A stretch of 64,000 nt of DNA from Primulina eburnea (GCF_022965805.1 NC_133102.1:10027485-10091484), one strand, 5' to 3'; positions 24,127-37,545 are shown, numbered from the stretch's first letter. Notes: generated by a model not told the origin, from the sequence alone. Made by a program: numbers and translations.

Positions 24127-26806
24127 TGAAACATCTACTAATTTTAAAAGCGCGGAAATATTTTTTTTTTTTAAATAAAAGCTCGCATTTTCGAAATAAC
24201 ATTTGAAAATGATCTTAAGTATTTGACAATAAAAATAGTGCGTAAACATAAACGAGTAAAAATTGTGAAAATCAACAGCGTATCAAAACCAGCGTATAAA
24301 AATGTTCATATATAAAAATGTTCATATCATCCCAAATCTCATAAAAACAAAATGCGGAAAACATGTGGTCCTCGGGTCGTGTCACCCCACTAGGTCTGTC
24401 TACTCAGTGTTCATCACCTCCAGTCCTTTCAATAACAAGCTCACCTGCATCACACACGCCTAGTGAGTCTAAATACTCAACACACATGTACCGTTAATAA
24501 CAAGTACATATACATGGCACATAGCAGTGAAAAATATCATACTCAACATATATTTCATGAACTTAAAAGCATAACGTAAACGTGTCATATAAAATCATGT
24601 CGTGTCAACTCATGTCGTCTCATATCATGTAATCTCATATCATCATATACGTGTCAAAACAGCTCATCATGTCATCATAAACTTAACATTTTCTTTTAAT
24701 TGAATTCAGTTCATTAGTTGTGACTTTCGTATCAGCTCTATCGATGGATCCATCTATAAAAACCGTGGTACCCGGCGGCGGGGGACATCAGCGACAGCAT
24801 TACCCGCCCACTGAGCCCGGGCCTCAGCTCATCATATCTCATGTCATCGTATACATATACATCGTCAGTCACAACCAATTCCCATCCTTCAAAAATATCA
24901 TCATTTTCATCACTTAATAAACACATGCATATGCGTAACTTTTCCTTTAAAACAAGCATGCAACGTATTTATCGTAATTGCGTAAAAATCATAAAAATGA
25001 TGCATAAACATTTAAAATATCATATATTTGTGCTCAGGGCGCTGCTAGGACCAAAATATCACCCCGGGTGCAAAATGACCATTTTGCCCCTAGAAACCCG
25101 AAAATTATCGTTTCAACTCTGGACCTCTAAAATTGACCTGAAGCTTACCAAACTCCTTAAAATATCCCAAAACATTATTAAAAGCTTACCTAGACGTAAA
25201 TTCGAGCCTAAAACAAAACTTAATCGATTCATTTTAAAACTTGGACCGGGGTCCCGGTTTTAACCCCGAATCGACTCGAAACTTAACCCAAAATTTCTCA
25301 AACTTTTACCACAATTACTATACCCTCTAACAGCCCCTAAAATATTCAGAATTAGCTCTCTAACCTACGGCTAATCCACTTCACTCAATAATTCTCGGCC
25401 ACCCCCACAAGCAACATCCTAAACCCAACACATGGCTCCATTTCTTAATTTCCTTCGGTCCACCCAACTACCACCACATGTCCAACCTTTATGAATCACC
25501 ATTTAGTCCTTAATGAACTCCTAAACTAAGCCAAACTCACGTGAAATGCTGTTGTAAGTATCCTACAAGGGAAATGTTCGAACCTCTCCAAGAACACTAC
25601 CCGGACTCCCACTCCACAAGACATGCAGCCGACTCATCTATGGTTCCAGCAGCGGTGGCCTCTTCCAAGACCGTGACTCAGACCCACCATGGGTCTTGTC
25701 TTGGCCTCGGTTCAGCCCTCACACCAACCATTTTATCTCAGACCTGACAGCAGCCCCTACCGAACGAATCCCATCCAATCTCCTTTCGATCTCGCCTCCT
25801 AGGACATTATCGATCAGTTTCACTCCAGGGTTCCATTATGACACAACCCTCAGCCTCTAAATAATCCTAAGCCGCAGCCCCTTACACTTAAAACAGAAAC
25901 AAAACGTGAGTAGCAATTATAAGAATGCAAGAAACTCATGAAATTCATGGATCTTCCCTACACATGCTTGGACCGAGAGTTTTACATGCATAAACACATA
26001 CAAATCAGTACTATAACATGAATGATGCAGCAAGGGAGATACAAGCGTGCCTTTGGAGTGTGAAGCTCAAGAACAAGCCAAAACCGATGGACTCTAGCTG
26101 GAGATGATAAAACCGAGAGGAGAGTTGGAATTGTTGAATGGTGTCGGCTGGTTGGGTTTTAAAACCGATTGGGGAGAGAATTTGAATAGACAAGAAACGT
26201 ATATGACAGCGTGGGGTTACGGCTGTCAAATTTATCTCATAATAATTAGTTGGTTGAATAAATGGTTAATGGGTCTTAATAAAATAATTAAGGGTTTTAA
26301 GCTCAACAATCTTAAAATAGGCCCATTAAATCTAAACGCACTCCCGAAAAATATTTTGTGTTGAAAAGAATTTAAAAATATTAGCCGAAGCCTCGAAACG
26401 ACCCCCGTTTCGATAAATTTTTACGTACTGTTAAAAATAAAAATCATGCGGTTAAAAATACCCAAAAATCCCATTTTTCAAAAATACCTTTAAAACATCT
26501 TATATTAATTAATAAAAATACATCTTGTAATAAAAATAATTTCTTGATAAATCTTCGGTCTTCGTTCCTCGTTCGAGCTCGAAATGCAACTTAAAAATCT
26601 TTAATGCATGAACATTTAAAATTTCATTAAATAAATTCTATCATGCATAAATTATGCATAAAATGCATAAAAATAATTAAACACATAATTAATAAAATAA
26701 ACATGTATTAACTTATGCTTTAAAAGATTTTAATAAAATACCAAAGAAATTTAATAATTTGCATGTACGTGGTTCACGTGGACATTCAAATTTTCGGGAC
26801 GTTACA
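24127..26806 (-). repeat. 3' LTR of the LARD-like element
   Basis: Aligns along its whole length with 29408-32069 with few substitutions. One visible indel is a short duplication at about 24296-24318 (ATAAAAATGTTCATAT repeated) that is absent from the partner. Open frames of up to 140 codons inside both LTRs have no domain and are not called genes. Confidence 0.93.
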
Positions 26807-29407
26807 ATCTTCCCCCCTTAAATTGAATTTCGTCCCCGAAATTCGCTTACCCTCGATGAACAAAAAGTTTAGATTCTTAATTATATTCTAGAATCTAATT
26901 AGTCCACGCTTCCGCTGCGCTACTCTGATAAAATAAGTGTTGAGTTTTCCTTACGTCTCATCAATCCTAATTAAATTGCCTATTGAATCCTTGAGTGCAA
27001 ATCGCAACTTAAAACAACTTATAGTAACTTAGTTCTATTTTTATATAAACTCGAATTTCAACTTTTCTCAAAATTTCCAATATTAGAAATGGCAGTCCGA
27101 ATTTATTGCGTCTTATTTTCTTATTATATACCCAGGATGTTCATTGACCTATTATATTAGCATTTATGCAGCTTGACTTGTGAAACCTTAGCACCAAAAA
27201 TTATTGATCGACTTCTATCCTTAGTAATACACTTAAAAGTTAAACCTTATCTCAACCCCCATAATAATATTAGCATAAGATCCTTGAATCGAATCTTTGT
27301 CTTACGGCACCAACTTACCTAACTTAATTATTTATAAGTACATCTCAAATATAAAATCGTTGTACATCTTAAATTCGAGTACGTTAATTCTTAAAACCCA
27401 AAATGTACAATACCGATTTTTCACCTAATATTAAAACCTTTCCAACATAAGTTGCACGCTTAAACTATTCTCTTCTCATTTACAATATAGTTCAGGCCTA
27501 AGACCCTTGATCTTTTCTCATTAGAACAAATGTCGCATACTCACGTATCCTCAATACTTAATTAATTCCAGCGTATAAAACTTACTAAGTTATCCCATGT
27601 TAGTGTTGGACTAACTCTAGTAAATCAACTTCACTTATAATCCATAGAATTCTAGAATTCTCATATCAAGATTTTAGATTTCTTAGTCGATAAAAATCTT
27701 AATATTCATTCATTGATAACTGATGTTGTACACAACTAATTCCTTTTTGTTTTTGTTTCATCCAAAAATTTTCGTATGAACGGATATCCAATAAATTTGA
27801 AATTCAAACTTACATAATCCAAATAGCTTTGGATAAAATAATTCCAATACACATATCCGCTTAGCAATTTTCTTAATGACTTTCAAAATTCCTCAAGACA
27901 AGGTGTCAACCTCACCTCTTACATGCGTCTATCAAATATCTTAACCATCAATCACATCCAACTTTCTAGAAAAATTAAATTCCAACAAAGGTATAATTTT
28001 AACTCTTAAGATCACCATTAAAATTTATGATACATCAAACTTAAGTTCCCAAAATTTTGCGAACTCAATGTTTATTCTTATAATTTAACTATCTGATCAA
28101 CTTCACCTTAAATTGCTATAGTTTTAAATTCTTAATTTGTCACACATTACTCTACTAACGCTCAGATTTTCGAGCCCAATATCGATTCCTGCTACAATGT
28201 CCTTGATTACCATTCCTTATAACATTATAACCCAAATGTTTCGAGGTTCTAAATATACCTGCGAGCCTAAATCATCGAAATTTCTATCTTTTAAACTGTT
28301 CGATTCTCACTTACTGATAAACTAGTCTCCAAATTTTTTAAAAATTACAAAATTAATTCTTAATTTCCTCGAAAATCATCCAATTTTTCCTAAATCTCGG
28401 AAATTCTACAATTACCCATAAGTCCTCGACATTCCCAACTTCATTTTATAGGTTTTTCGTACATAAGGTTCAATAGCCTTATGTTTATTAAACCCAAAAT
28501 TAATTCCCATAACCCGTCTTACATTTCTATAAATACTTAAAATCCCAAGTATTCCTCAAAAGTTCGCATTTAATCCTTAAAAATTTTGAAAATTGCAATC
28601 TGGCCCTTAAAGTTCTCCAAATTTATATTTTTGGCCCTACAACTCTTCGAAATTTGTATTTTTGTCCTCATAATATTTTCGATTTTATCCTCATTTACAT
28701 TCTCAAAACTCATAATTAAATCCCAAAATTTGGTAAATTCAAAAATAGTCTCTTAGTAGTTTATTTTTGTGCTTAGGTAATCAAATTATTGGTTATTACA
28801 CTTAAGTCCTTAAAATTCTCAATTCATGCAATCAACTCCTTAAGTTTAACTACATAGAGCGTGTATCCTAAGTAAATTCTACGTTTTTATACTTCCAAAA
28901 ATTGTCATAGTCTTCGAGTCATTATTCCTTACATGAAATCCTCAAAATTAACTCAACTAGCAACCACGAACCATCAATAATTTCTTAGGAAATCTATAAG
29001 TCCCAAAAGCATTCATAATTTTAAAGTTTAACTTATGACCCACAAGTAGAACATCAGTACTACTAACCGAAAATTAATATAGTAAAATCATTTCTAACTT
29101 TTCCTAATGCCCAATAGCAAAATTCTTATCATGTCCAATTCCACCACAAAACCAGTATGCATGAAAATCATATAATTTCTCATTTCATGTAGTAACATGC
29201 ATAAAAATTTTAAAACATTAAAATTCAAAACATAGTAACCGATAAACATGTATTGTAAGCATATATTATGTAAACATGCAGGTGATAGCATTAAAAACAT
29301 TTAGAATATTTAAATCATAAAAGCTTACAAACTTGAGGCTTGAAGATTGAGCGGCAGAAGCTGGCGGTGGCTACAACCCTATACAGGACCCTTGCTCTGA
29401 TACCAAC
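26807..29407 (-). other. Interior of the LARD-like element
   Basis: 2.6 kb, AT-rich. It contains many variations on 'cccttaaaattctcaaa' and 'tttgtattttt' but no gag, protease, reverse transcriptase or integrase motif on either strand. The primer site and leader lie at the right end and the purine tract at the left end. Confidence 0.8.
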
Positions 29408-32069
29408 TGAAATATCTACTAATTTTAAAATCGCGGAAATATTTTTTTTTTAAATAAAAGCTCGCATTTTCGAAATAACATTTGAAAATGATCTTAAGTA
29501 TTTGACAATAAAAATAGTGCGTAAACATAAACGAGTAAAAATTGTGAAAATCAACAGCGTATCAAAACCAGCGTATAAAAGTGTTCATATCATCCCAAAT
29601 TTCATAAAAACAAAATGCGGAAAACATGTGGTCCTCGGGTCGTGTCACCCCACCAGGTCTGTCTACTCAGTGTTCAGCACCTCCAGTCCTTTCAATAACA
29701 AGATCACCTGCATCACACACGCCTAGTGAGTCTAAAGACTCAACACACATGTACAGTTAATAACAAGTACATATACATGGCACATAGCAGTGAAAAATAT
29801 CATACTCAACATATATTTCATGAACTTAAAAGCATAACGTAAACGTGTCATATAAAATCATGTCGTGTCAACTCATGTCGTCTCATATCATGTAATCTCA
29901 TATCATCATATACGTGTCAAAACAGCTCATCATGTCATCATAAACTTAACATTTTCTTTTAATTGAGTTCAGTTCATTAGTTGTGACTTTCGTATCAGCT
30001 CTATCGATGGATCCATCTATAAAAACCGTGGTACCCGGCGGCGGGGGACATCAGCGACAGCGTTACCCGCCCACTGAGCCCGGACCTCAGCTCATCATAT
30101 CTCATGTCATCGTATACATATACATCGTCAGTCACAACCAATTCCCATCCTTCAAAAATATCATCATTTTCATCACTTAATAAACACATGCATATGCGTA
30201 ACTTTTCCTTTAAAACAAGCATGCAACGTATTTATCGTAATTGCGTAAAAATCATAAAAATGATGCATAAACATTTAAAATATCATATATTTGTGCTCAG
30301 GGCGCTGCTAGGACCAAAATATCACCCCGGGTGCAAAATGACCATTTTGCCCCTAGAAACCCGAAAATTATCGTTTCAACTCTGGACCTCTAAAATTGAC
30401 CTGAAGCTTACCAAACTCCTTAAAATATCCCAAAACATTATTAAAAGCTTACCTAGACGTAAATTCGAGCCTAAAACAAAACTTAATCGATTCATTTTAA
30501 AACTTGGACCGGGGTCCCGGTTTTAACCCCGAATCGACTCGAAACTTAACCCAAAATTTCTCAAACTTTTACCACAATTACTATACCCTCTAACAGCCCC
30601 TAAAATATTCAGAATTAGCTCTCTAACCTACGGCTAATCCACTTCACTCAATAATTCTCGGCCACCCCCACAAGCAACATCCTAAACCCAACACATGGCT
30701 CCATTTCTTAATTTCCTTCGGTCCACCCAACTACCACCACATGTCCAACCTTTATGAATCACCATTTAGTCCTTAATGAACTCCTAAACTAAGCCAAACT
30801 CACGTGAAATGCTGTTGTAAGAATCCTACAAGGGAAATGTTCGAACCTCTCCAAGAACACTACCCGGACTCCCACTCCACAAGACATGCAGCCGACTCAT
30901 CTATGGTTCCAGCAGCGGTGGCCTCTTCCAGGACCGTGACTCAGACCCACCAGGGGTCTTGTCTTGGCCTCGGTTCAGCCCTCACACCAACCATTTTATC
31001 TCAGACCTGACAGCAGCCCCTACCGAACGAATCCCAGCCAATCTCCCTTCGATCTCGCCTCCTAGGACATTATCGATCAGTTTCACTCCAGGGTTCCATT
31101 ATGACACAACCCTCAGCCTCTAAACAATCCTAAGCCGCAGCCCCTTACACTTAAAACAGAAACAAAACGTGAGTAGCAATTATAAGAATGCAAGAAACTC
31201 ATGAAATTCATGGATCTTCCCTACACATGCTTGGACTGAGAGTTTTACATGCATAAACACATACAAATCAGTACTATAACATGAATGATGCAGCAAGGGA
31301 GATACAAGCGTGCCTTTGGAGTGTGAAGCTCAAGAACAAGCCAAAACCGATGGACTCTAGCTGGAGATGATAAAACCGAGAGGAGAGTTGGAATTGTGGA
31401 ATGGTGTCGGCTGGTTGGGTTTTAAAACCGATTGGGGAGAGAATTTGAATAGACAAGAAACGTATATGACAGCGTGGGGTTACGGCTGTCAAATTTATCT
31501 CATAATAATTAGTTGGTTGAATAAATGGTTAATGGGTCTTAATAAAATAATTAAGGGTTTTAAGCTCAACAATCTTAAAATAGGCCCATTAAATCTAAAC
31601 GCACTCCCGAAAAATATTTTGTGTTGAAAAGAATTTAAAAATATTAGCCGAAGCCTCGAAACGACCCCCGTTTCGATAAATTTTTACGTACTGTTAAAAA
31701 TAAAAATCATGCGGTTAAAAATACCCAAAAATCTCATTTTTGAAAAATACCTTTAAAACATCTTATATTAATTAATAAAAATACATCTTGTTATAAAAAC
31801 AATTTCTTGATAAATCTCGGTCTTCGTTCCTCGTTCGAGCTCGAAATGCAACTTAAAAATCTTTAATGCATGAACCTTTAAAATTTCATTAAATAAATTC
31901 TATCATGCATAAATTATGCATAAAATGCATAAAAATAATTAAACACATAATTAATAAAAATAAACATGTATTAATTTATGCTTTAAAATATTTTAATAAA
32001 ATACCAAAGAAATTTAATAATTTGCATGTACGTGGTTCACGTGGACATTCAAATTTTCGGGACGTTACA
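29408..32069 (-). repeat. 5' LTR of the LARD-like element
   Basis: 2662 bp. On the minus strand it starts TGTAACGTCCCG at 32069 and ends GATATTTCA at 29408, next to the primer site. Confidence 0.93.
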
Positions 32070-32110
32070 ATCCGCATGACGTTGGGTGCAATCAAGGTGA
32101 GGTAAGGTTA

Positions 32111-33123
32111 TGTTGAGGATCGAAGTTGAGTTTAGAGGGGGGGTGAATAAACTCTACTCGTTTTTCGTAAGGATGAAGTACTAGAATCCTGTTAAGGATA
32201 GTAGTCGATCTTGTGAGAATACTTTCACCTGATTACAGTAGAATGTGCGGAAATAATCTGATGAAGTAGTTGAAAAACAATAAAGCAGTAGACAGCAGTT
32301 GTTTATGGAAGTTCGAAGATAAACTCTTCTACGTCTCCCCTTCTTCTGTTTCCAGAAGGTATAACTAAAAGACTTTGGATATTACAGTACAACACTTGTA
32401 CACACCCACTTCAGAAGGACTTACACCTCAGCCTACTGAAACTCTTAGTTTCTCAACTTACAAAAAATGCGGAACACAAGGTTCTGAAAAGACTCTTTTC
32501 AGATTACAGACTCTTCTGATAAAATATTGGTGCAGTAACGATTGTCAAGAGTGTAAGAATTAGTAGCACAAGATGATCTTTAACAAGATCAGATATAAGC
32601 TATGAAGCGTGTGCTACTTTTCTTTGTGTTGAACTTTTTAACAACGCTCAAGGATGACTGATATTTTTCTGATAAGAGAGTAGCTTTGTTCCTTGAAAAT
32701 GATATTGTGCGAAGTGTCGTGTCGAACAAGGATTTGATCCAAGTATATATAATCAACTGAGTTCAACGTTCATAATCAGAGAAGTCTTCAGATAACTGAT
32801 ACAATCATCTTTATTACCGAAATAGGTTCCTGCAGAAAAGCTATAAAACAATCAGTCTTGTTTTATACTCAATTTGGTAATATGCATTAAATGACTCTGT
32901 ATAGTATTTAATGCTGCAATTAATACTGGTACTAGGAACACTTTAACGGTAACAATTAAGATAGCAACGTTAGAAAATGTTCTCTACTGGTTTGTATAGT
33001 TATCCCTTTTTCTACTGGTTTAGTTTTACTAGAGCAGCAGCTACTGATAAACTATCTAGTTGTTCTGGTCTGCTGGTCTACTGGTTTTAGTTAACATCGC
33101 CACAATAAAATTCATATCTAACA
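32111..33123 (+). mobile_element. Solo LTR, 1013 bp, inside the gypsy element
   Basis: Starts TGTTGAGGATCG and ends CATATCTAACA, flanked by a perfect GGTTA duplication (32106-32110 and 33124-33128). It has the TTTAGAGGGGGGGTGAATA motif near its start that is common in plant copia LTRs. There is no interior and no partner. It lies 42 bp from the LARD-like element within the same gypsy remnant. Confidence 0.88.
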
Positions 33124-33128
33124 GGTTA

Positions 33129-34072
33129 GTTGCCAACGCAACAACCATGAGGTATGATTTGCTTCCTTACCTTAAGTCATTGTTGTTTTGTTTTCAAGAA
33201 TTGGGAAAACGGGTTGAAAATGTGATGTTTAGGAGGTATAAATGTGATTTAATCTTGTTGTCTAAGTGTCATAAAATTGAGAATGACGATATATTGCATG
33301 AATTAAATTCAAATCTTATTGATTTTGAGTTTTCAAAGATTGGCAAATTGATAAGGCTTTGTCATGGCAGTGACTTGTGTGCATTATAATTAAATTCATG
33401 TGATGAGTTAAATGATTGCATGGATAGTACATTATTGTGTCCTATTTGCATGATTCATATTTGTTTGATTATGGTGTTGGAAAGAGCATGAATGAATATT
33501 AGAATTTTTATGTTCATAATGAATACAACTTAAAGGAGAATAAATTCTTCATTCTATATTCATTGCATGAGTTACGTACTAGTGATGCATATAGTGGTGT
33601 TTTTATCTTTAATAAAATATATTATTATATGTGTTGGTTGTATACGAAGAGGTATATTGAGTGGGACTGTGAAACATGCATTGCATATAAGAGATTGACA
33701 TTTTGGCTAGATTCTTATATCGTGCATAAACTATGTCTTATTCCGAGTAAGCTATGGTCGTACACGTGTATGGATTTCATTTGTGCGTTAACTAGGTCTA
33801 AGAAGGGGAGATATCTTATTTTTGTTATACTTAATGGTATTTTATCATTTGGTGTCATTTATTTTTGGTATGTGGTAAAGTTGACGAGTTTATAGGAAAG
33901 ACAACGGTGATGTTGGAATTCCAGTGTTGATGGAGCGAGCAAATGATAGCACCTACAAACTTGAATTGAAAGGTAAGCATGTTGATAATTTAATTCTTTT
34001 TATTACTGGCGTGCTTCATTTTTGTGTAGGAAGGCAAGATTTGAGGACAAATCTTTTTGAAGAAGGAGAGTA
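33129..34072 (+). pseudogene. Nested gypsy integrase and C-terminal tail remnant
   Basis: From about 33540 the reading HELRTSDAYSG...CETCIAY resembles the HHCC zinc-binding part of gypsy integrase. It is followed by WSYTCMDFICALTRSKKGR, the region of the first catalytic Asp. The rest of the core is deleted. At 33924-34066 DSTYKLELKG...DLRTNLFEEGE matches the end of pol in this group. Numerous substitutions and stops are present. The part at 33129-33400 is open but not recognised. Confidence 0.7.
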
Positions 34073-34787
34073 TGATATGAATCTGGTCGGGCATGGCGTT
34101 CAAAGGATTGGACAAAGGTGCAAGAAGGCATCGCGTCAACTCATGAGCAATAAAAAAGGGCTCACGGGATAGAGTGTCTCGCGCACATGCGCGATTTACG
34201 ACACGCATATGCGCGACACGGGCAGAGAGTTCCGCACATATGCGCGGGTATAGGGTGCGCATATGCGCGCGACGTAAAATCTGAAGACAGAGACTTCCGC
34301 GCATATGCGCGCGGCACAATTTTAGAAAATTTAGTTTCCTATTTTAGAGTTTTTATTATTTTGACAACTAGATTTTTGATATCCTTTTGATTTGTAAACA
34401 ATATATACTCGAAAATTTATCATTGTAGACAATTAATCATTGCGTTTAATCATATTTGTGAGTTTTTCTCTCAATTTCAAAGCTTAGCTTTGTATATACT
34501 TTTGTGTGTTTCTCAAATCAAACTTATCAAAGTTTAATACTTTGTGGCGTTTGTCGATTGTTCTTCACTTGGAATGTCAAAGAAGAGTTCTTTGAAGGTT
34601 CGTTGAATTTCAATTGTTTATATTCGTTAACATTTATTACTAAGTTCTTCGTAATTTATAGGTGAATATTACACAATTACTTGTTTCAAAAAGATCGGGA
34701 CAACACAGTCGTTTCTTTGTTTCATCGAATCGAGTGGGTGATCTGTTTTTGAGTGCGTTTGCTTTTCGTGATTGAAGGATCGCATCA
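34073..34787 (+). repeat. 3' LTR of nested gypsy element
   Basis: 715 bp, preceded by the purine tract and followed by AATTC. The palindrome cluster is at about 34180-34312. Confidence 0.92.
34180..34312. repeat. GCGCATATGCGC palindrome cluster (3' LTR)
   Basis: Five palindromes as in the 5' LTR. Here the spacer GGTATAGGGT comes before the spacer ACGTAAAATCTGAAGAC, the opposite order to the 5' LTR. Confidence 0.9.
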
Positions 34788-35765
34788 AATTCATCTTCAG
34801 TCATTGGGTCTAAGTGAGAGCATTAAAGAAAATGGCATCTCAACTTCACAAGAAAAAGAAAAATCGATAATATTTTTGCGTCGACACCTTGATGAAGGAT
34901 TAAAATGTGAACATCTCATTGAAAAAGATCCAATGGATTTATGGAAAGGATTAAAAAAAAGATTTGAACATATAAGGGAATTTATACTTCCGACCTCCTG
35001 TGATGAATGAAATACGTTAAGATTCCAAGATTATAAGAAAGTCAGTTATTACAATTCGGCGATGTATCGAATAATATCGCAATTAAAATTTTGTGGACAT
35101 GAGGTTACGGAATCGGAAATGTTTGAGAAAACATGTTTCACTTTTCACATATCAAATATAAATCTACAACAACAATATAAAGTGCGTGGATTTACGAGAT
35201 ATTCTGAACTTATTGTATGTATTCTTGTGACGGAAAAGAACAACGAGCTGCTAATGAGAAATCATCAGTCCCGACCCACTGGATCAACAACATTTTCATA
35301 AGTAAATGTTGTAGATAAAAATGAATTTAAACCTGAAAACCAAAATCAAATTCAGAGACAAGGTTTTGGTCGAGGTCGTGGTCGTGGACGTAAACGTGGA
35401 AGTGGTCGTGGTCGCGACCGTAGTTTTGAAAACAATCGAGATAGTTACTTCTATAACTCATCTCAAAAGGGCGTCACGAACTATCCACTGAAAAGGCATC
35501 ATGAGAACATGAGTGTTAATAAAAATCACTCAAAACGATTTGAAAGTTCTTGTTTTAGATGCGGCACTCCAGGACATTGGTCTCGTATTTGTCGATCCCT
35601 CGAGCACCTTTGTAAGCTCTATAAAGAATCGATAAAGGGGACAGAAAAAGAGACCAACTTCACTAAACACAATGGCCGTTTGAGTGATTCAACTCATTTT
35701 GATGCTGCAGATTTTCTGAATGATTTCTCCGAAAATGATCAATATATTGGTGGAATTGAAATGTA
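34788..35765 (+). pseudogene. Outer copia gag, remainder
   Basis: Continues the gag frame after the gypsy insertion (HLQSLGL...FLRRHLDEGLK, KDPMDLWKGLKKR), then a stop at 35008-35010. It continues in shifted or interrupted frames (QLKFCGHEVTESEMFEKT, NELLMRNHQSRPTGSTTFS). A Gly-Arg-rich stretch follows at about 35367-35430. A CX2CX4HX4C zinc knuckle lies at 35551-35592 (CFRCGTPGHWSRIC), and the gag ends at 35763-35765. Such gags form the particle shell and bind RNA. Internal stops make this copy non-functional. Confidence 0.85.
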
Positions 35766-35889
35766 AAATATTTTATTTTTTATGTGCTCATATGCTAATG
35801 TTTTATTGTATAATTATGATATGCCTTATATTTTTCATTAAATCACATATGTATTGTCGGTAATTTTTTTCATTGCATATTTTTGAAGT

Positions 35890-36695
35890 TCAAATATGAA
35901 AACTGCTATGAACAAAGCTAAACAATGAACTAATCTCATGGAAGTTTGCATACCTGATAGTGGTACAATGCAAACTATTCTCCGAGATAAAATATATTTA
36001 TTGGAACTAAAACCAACAAAACAATAGTGAATACAATATCAGGTCTTGTAGCCTTGATTAAAGGTTGTGGTAAAGCACATTTTTTGTTACCTAATGATAC
36101 AAATATTAAATTAAATGATGCTTTGTATTCATCATAATCGAAAATAAATTTGTTGAGTTTTAATTACATATATTCCCATGGGTATGATACTCACACACTA
36201 AATGAATGAAATGAGAAATATATGAGTCTTACCACATATAAATCAGGAAAGAAATATGTAGTTGAAAAACTACCAATGCTCCATACTGGATTGCATTATA
36301 CATAAATAAGTCTAATTGAATCAAACATGGTAGTTGAGAAATTTTCAATACCGATTAATTGACATGATCGATTAGGACATCCTGGTTGAATAATGAAGCG
36401 AAAAATTATAGAAAATACACATGGTCATCTGCTGAAAAACCCGAATACCTTTCAAAATAATAAGGTTCAATGTAAAGCATGTTTTCTTGGAAAAATTATT
36501 ATAAGATCATCACCAGCTAAAATCCAAACTGAATCACATATGGTTCTTGGACGTATTCAGGGTGATATTTGTGGGTCAATTCATCCGTCATGTGGACCAT
36601 TTAGATAATTTATGGTAATAATCGATGTCTCCAGCAGATGGTCACATGTATGTTTATTATCAACTCGGAATGTGGCATTTGTAAGGATTTAAAAT
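35890..36695 (+). pseudogene. Outer copia protease/integrase remnant
   Basis: Contains a protease-like DSGTMQTILRD, a pre-integrase HDRLGHPG, CKACFLGKIIIR (zinc-binding Cys pair), and integrase start GDICGSIHPSCGPFR followed by VSSRWSHVCLLSTRN. Stops interrupt all parts. The integrase core after STRNVAFV is deleted, and the sequence jumps to reverse transcriptase at about 36690. Confidence 0.75.
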
Positions 36696-37305
36696 GCTTG
36701 AAGCCCAAAGTTCAGAACCCCGAGAATGTTATTCTGTGAAATTGCAAAGATCATTATATGGGTTAAAGAAATCCGGCTGAATGTGGTATAATCGGCTAAG
36801 TAAACACTTAGTGAAAAATGGATATGTAAACAATTCAATATGCCCTTACGTTTTAATTAAGAAAACAACATCTGGATGCGCAATTATTGTTGTATATGTT
36901 GATAATTTAAACATCATTGGAACGAATAAATAAATTCAAGAAGTTGTGTCGTACTTGAAAGAAGAATTTGAAATGAAGGACCTTGGAAAAACAAAGTATT
37001 GTGTGGGTTTGTAAATTGAATAAAAATAATGTGGAATATTTGTTCACCAGTCAAATTATACAGAAAAGGTCCTTAAACGTTTTAATATAGATAAATCAAA
37101 TCCTTTAAGTACTCAATTGATTGTTAGATCATTAAACATAGAAAAAGATCCATTCCGTCCATGTGAAGATGATAAAAGTTTTTTTTAGTCCAAAAGTACC
37201 ATATTTAAGTGTTATTGGTGCCCTTATATATTTTGCAAATTGTAAAACACATGATATATCTTTTGTTGTAAATTTATAGGCAATATTTAGCTCAAATTCA
37301 ACAAA
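36696..37305 (+). pseudogene. Outer copia reverse transcriptase remnant
   Basis: Reads LQRSLYGLKKSG, stop, MWYNRLSKHLVKNGY, then VVYVDNLNIIGTN. The catalytic YVDD is YVDN (36895-36906), and further stops follow. It is cut after AAAGAAAC (37310) by the second copia element. Confidence 0.8.
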
Positions 37306-37310
37306 GAAAC

Positions 37311-37545
37311 ACTTGAAAAGCGGTAATCGAGGGAATAATAATTCTCTTCTATTGAGATTGCCTTATAGAAATTTACAGCATAATTACAGCTCAATATCAG
37401 GGAAAGTATCACTAATTTAGAGAGAGAGAATATCAGCCAAAAACGAAAACTACCTAATATAAACTTGACAACTAGCTAATACCTATTTACCATATTTACT
37501 TGATTTACAGCTCAATTCTTCCCTAAATAATCCCTATTCTCGACA
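37311..37545 (-). repeat. 3' LTR of second copia element
   Basis: 235 bp, preceded (minus strand) by the purine tract. Confidence 0.88.

Larger units (their letters stand above)
24127..32069 (-). mobile_element. Large non-coding LTR retrotransposon (LARD-like)
   Basis: Two nearly identical long LTRs, 24127-26806 (2680 bp) and 29408-32069 (2662 bp), enclose 2601 bp with no recognisable coding region. A perfect ATCCG duplication flanks the whole (24122-24126 and 32070-32074). On the minus strand the primer site TTGGTATCAGAGC (29407-29395) adjoins the right LTR and a purine tract AAGGGGGGAAGAT (about 26820-26807) adjoins the left LTR, so transcription runs right to left. The LTRs start TGTAACGTCCCG on the minus strand. 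Without gag or pol it would depend on a related autonomous element. The LTR at 11920 shows that relatives exist here. Confidence 0.94.
21614..34787 (+). mobile_element. Ty3/gypsy element nested in copia gag
   Basis: LTRs at 21614-22334 and 34073-34787 start TGATATGAATCTGG and end GGATC[A/G]CATCA. A perfect AATTC duplication flanks them (21609-21613 and 34788-34792). A primer site (TTTGGTATCAAAGC) follows the 5' LTR and a purine tract GAAGAAGGAGAGTA precedes the 3' LTR. Coding remnants include gag with a zinc knuckle and a protease/RT linker on the left, and integrase with a C-terminal tail on the right. Reverse transcriptase is missing, and a 7.9-kb element plus a solo LTR sit in the gap. Strongly degenerate. 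Confidence 0.93.

Noticed and set aside
24841..25263. 140-codon open frame repeated almost identically at 30104-30526
   Set aside because: The identity is explained by both lying in the two LTRs of one element. There is no domain, and the transcription direction of the element is opposite.
33060..33389. 109-codon open frame considered as a host gene
   Set aside because: It straddles the end of the solo LTR and the gypsy remnant. The open part has no recognised domain and lies where degenerate pol would be expected.
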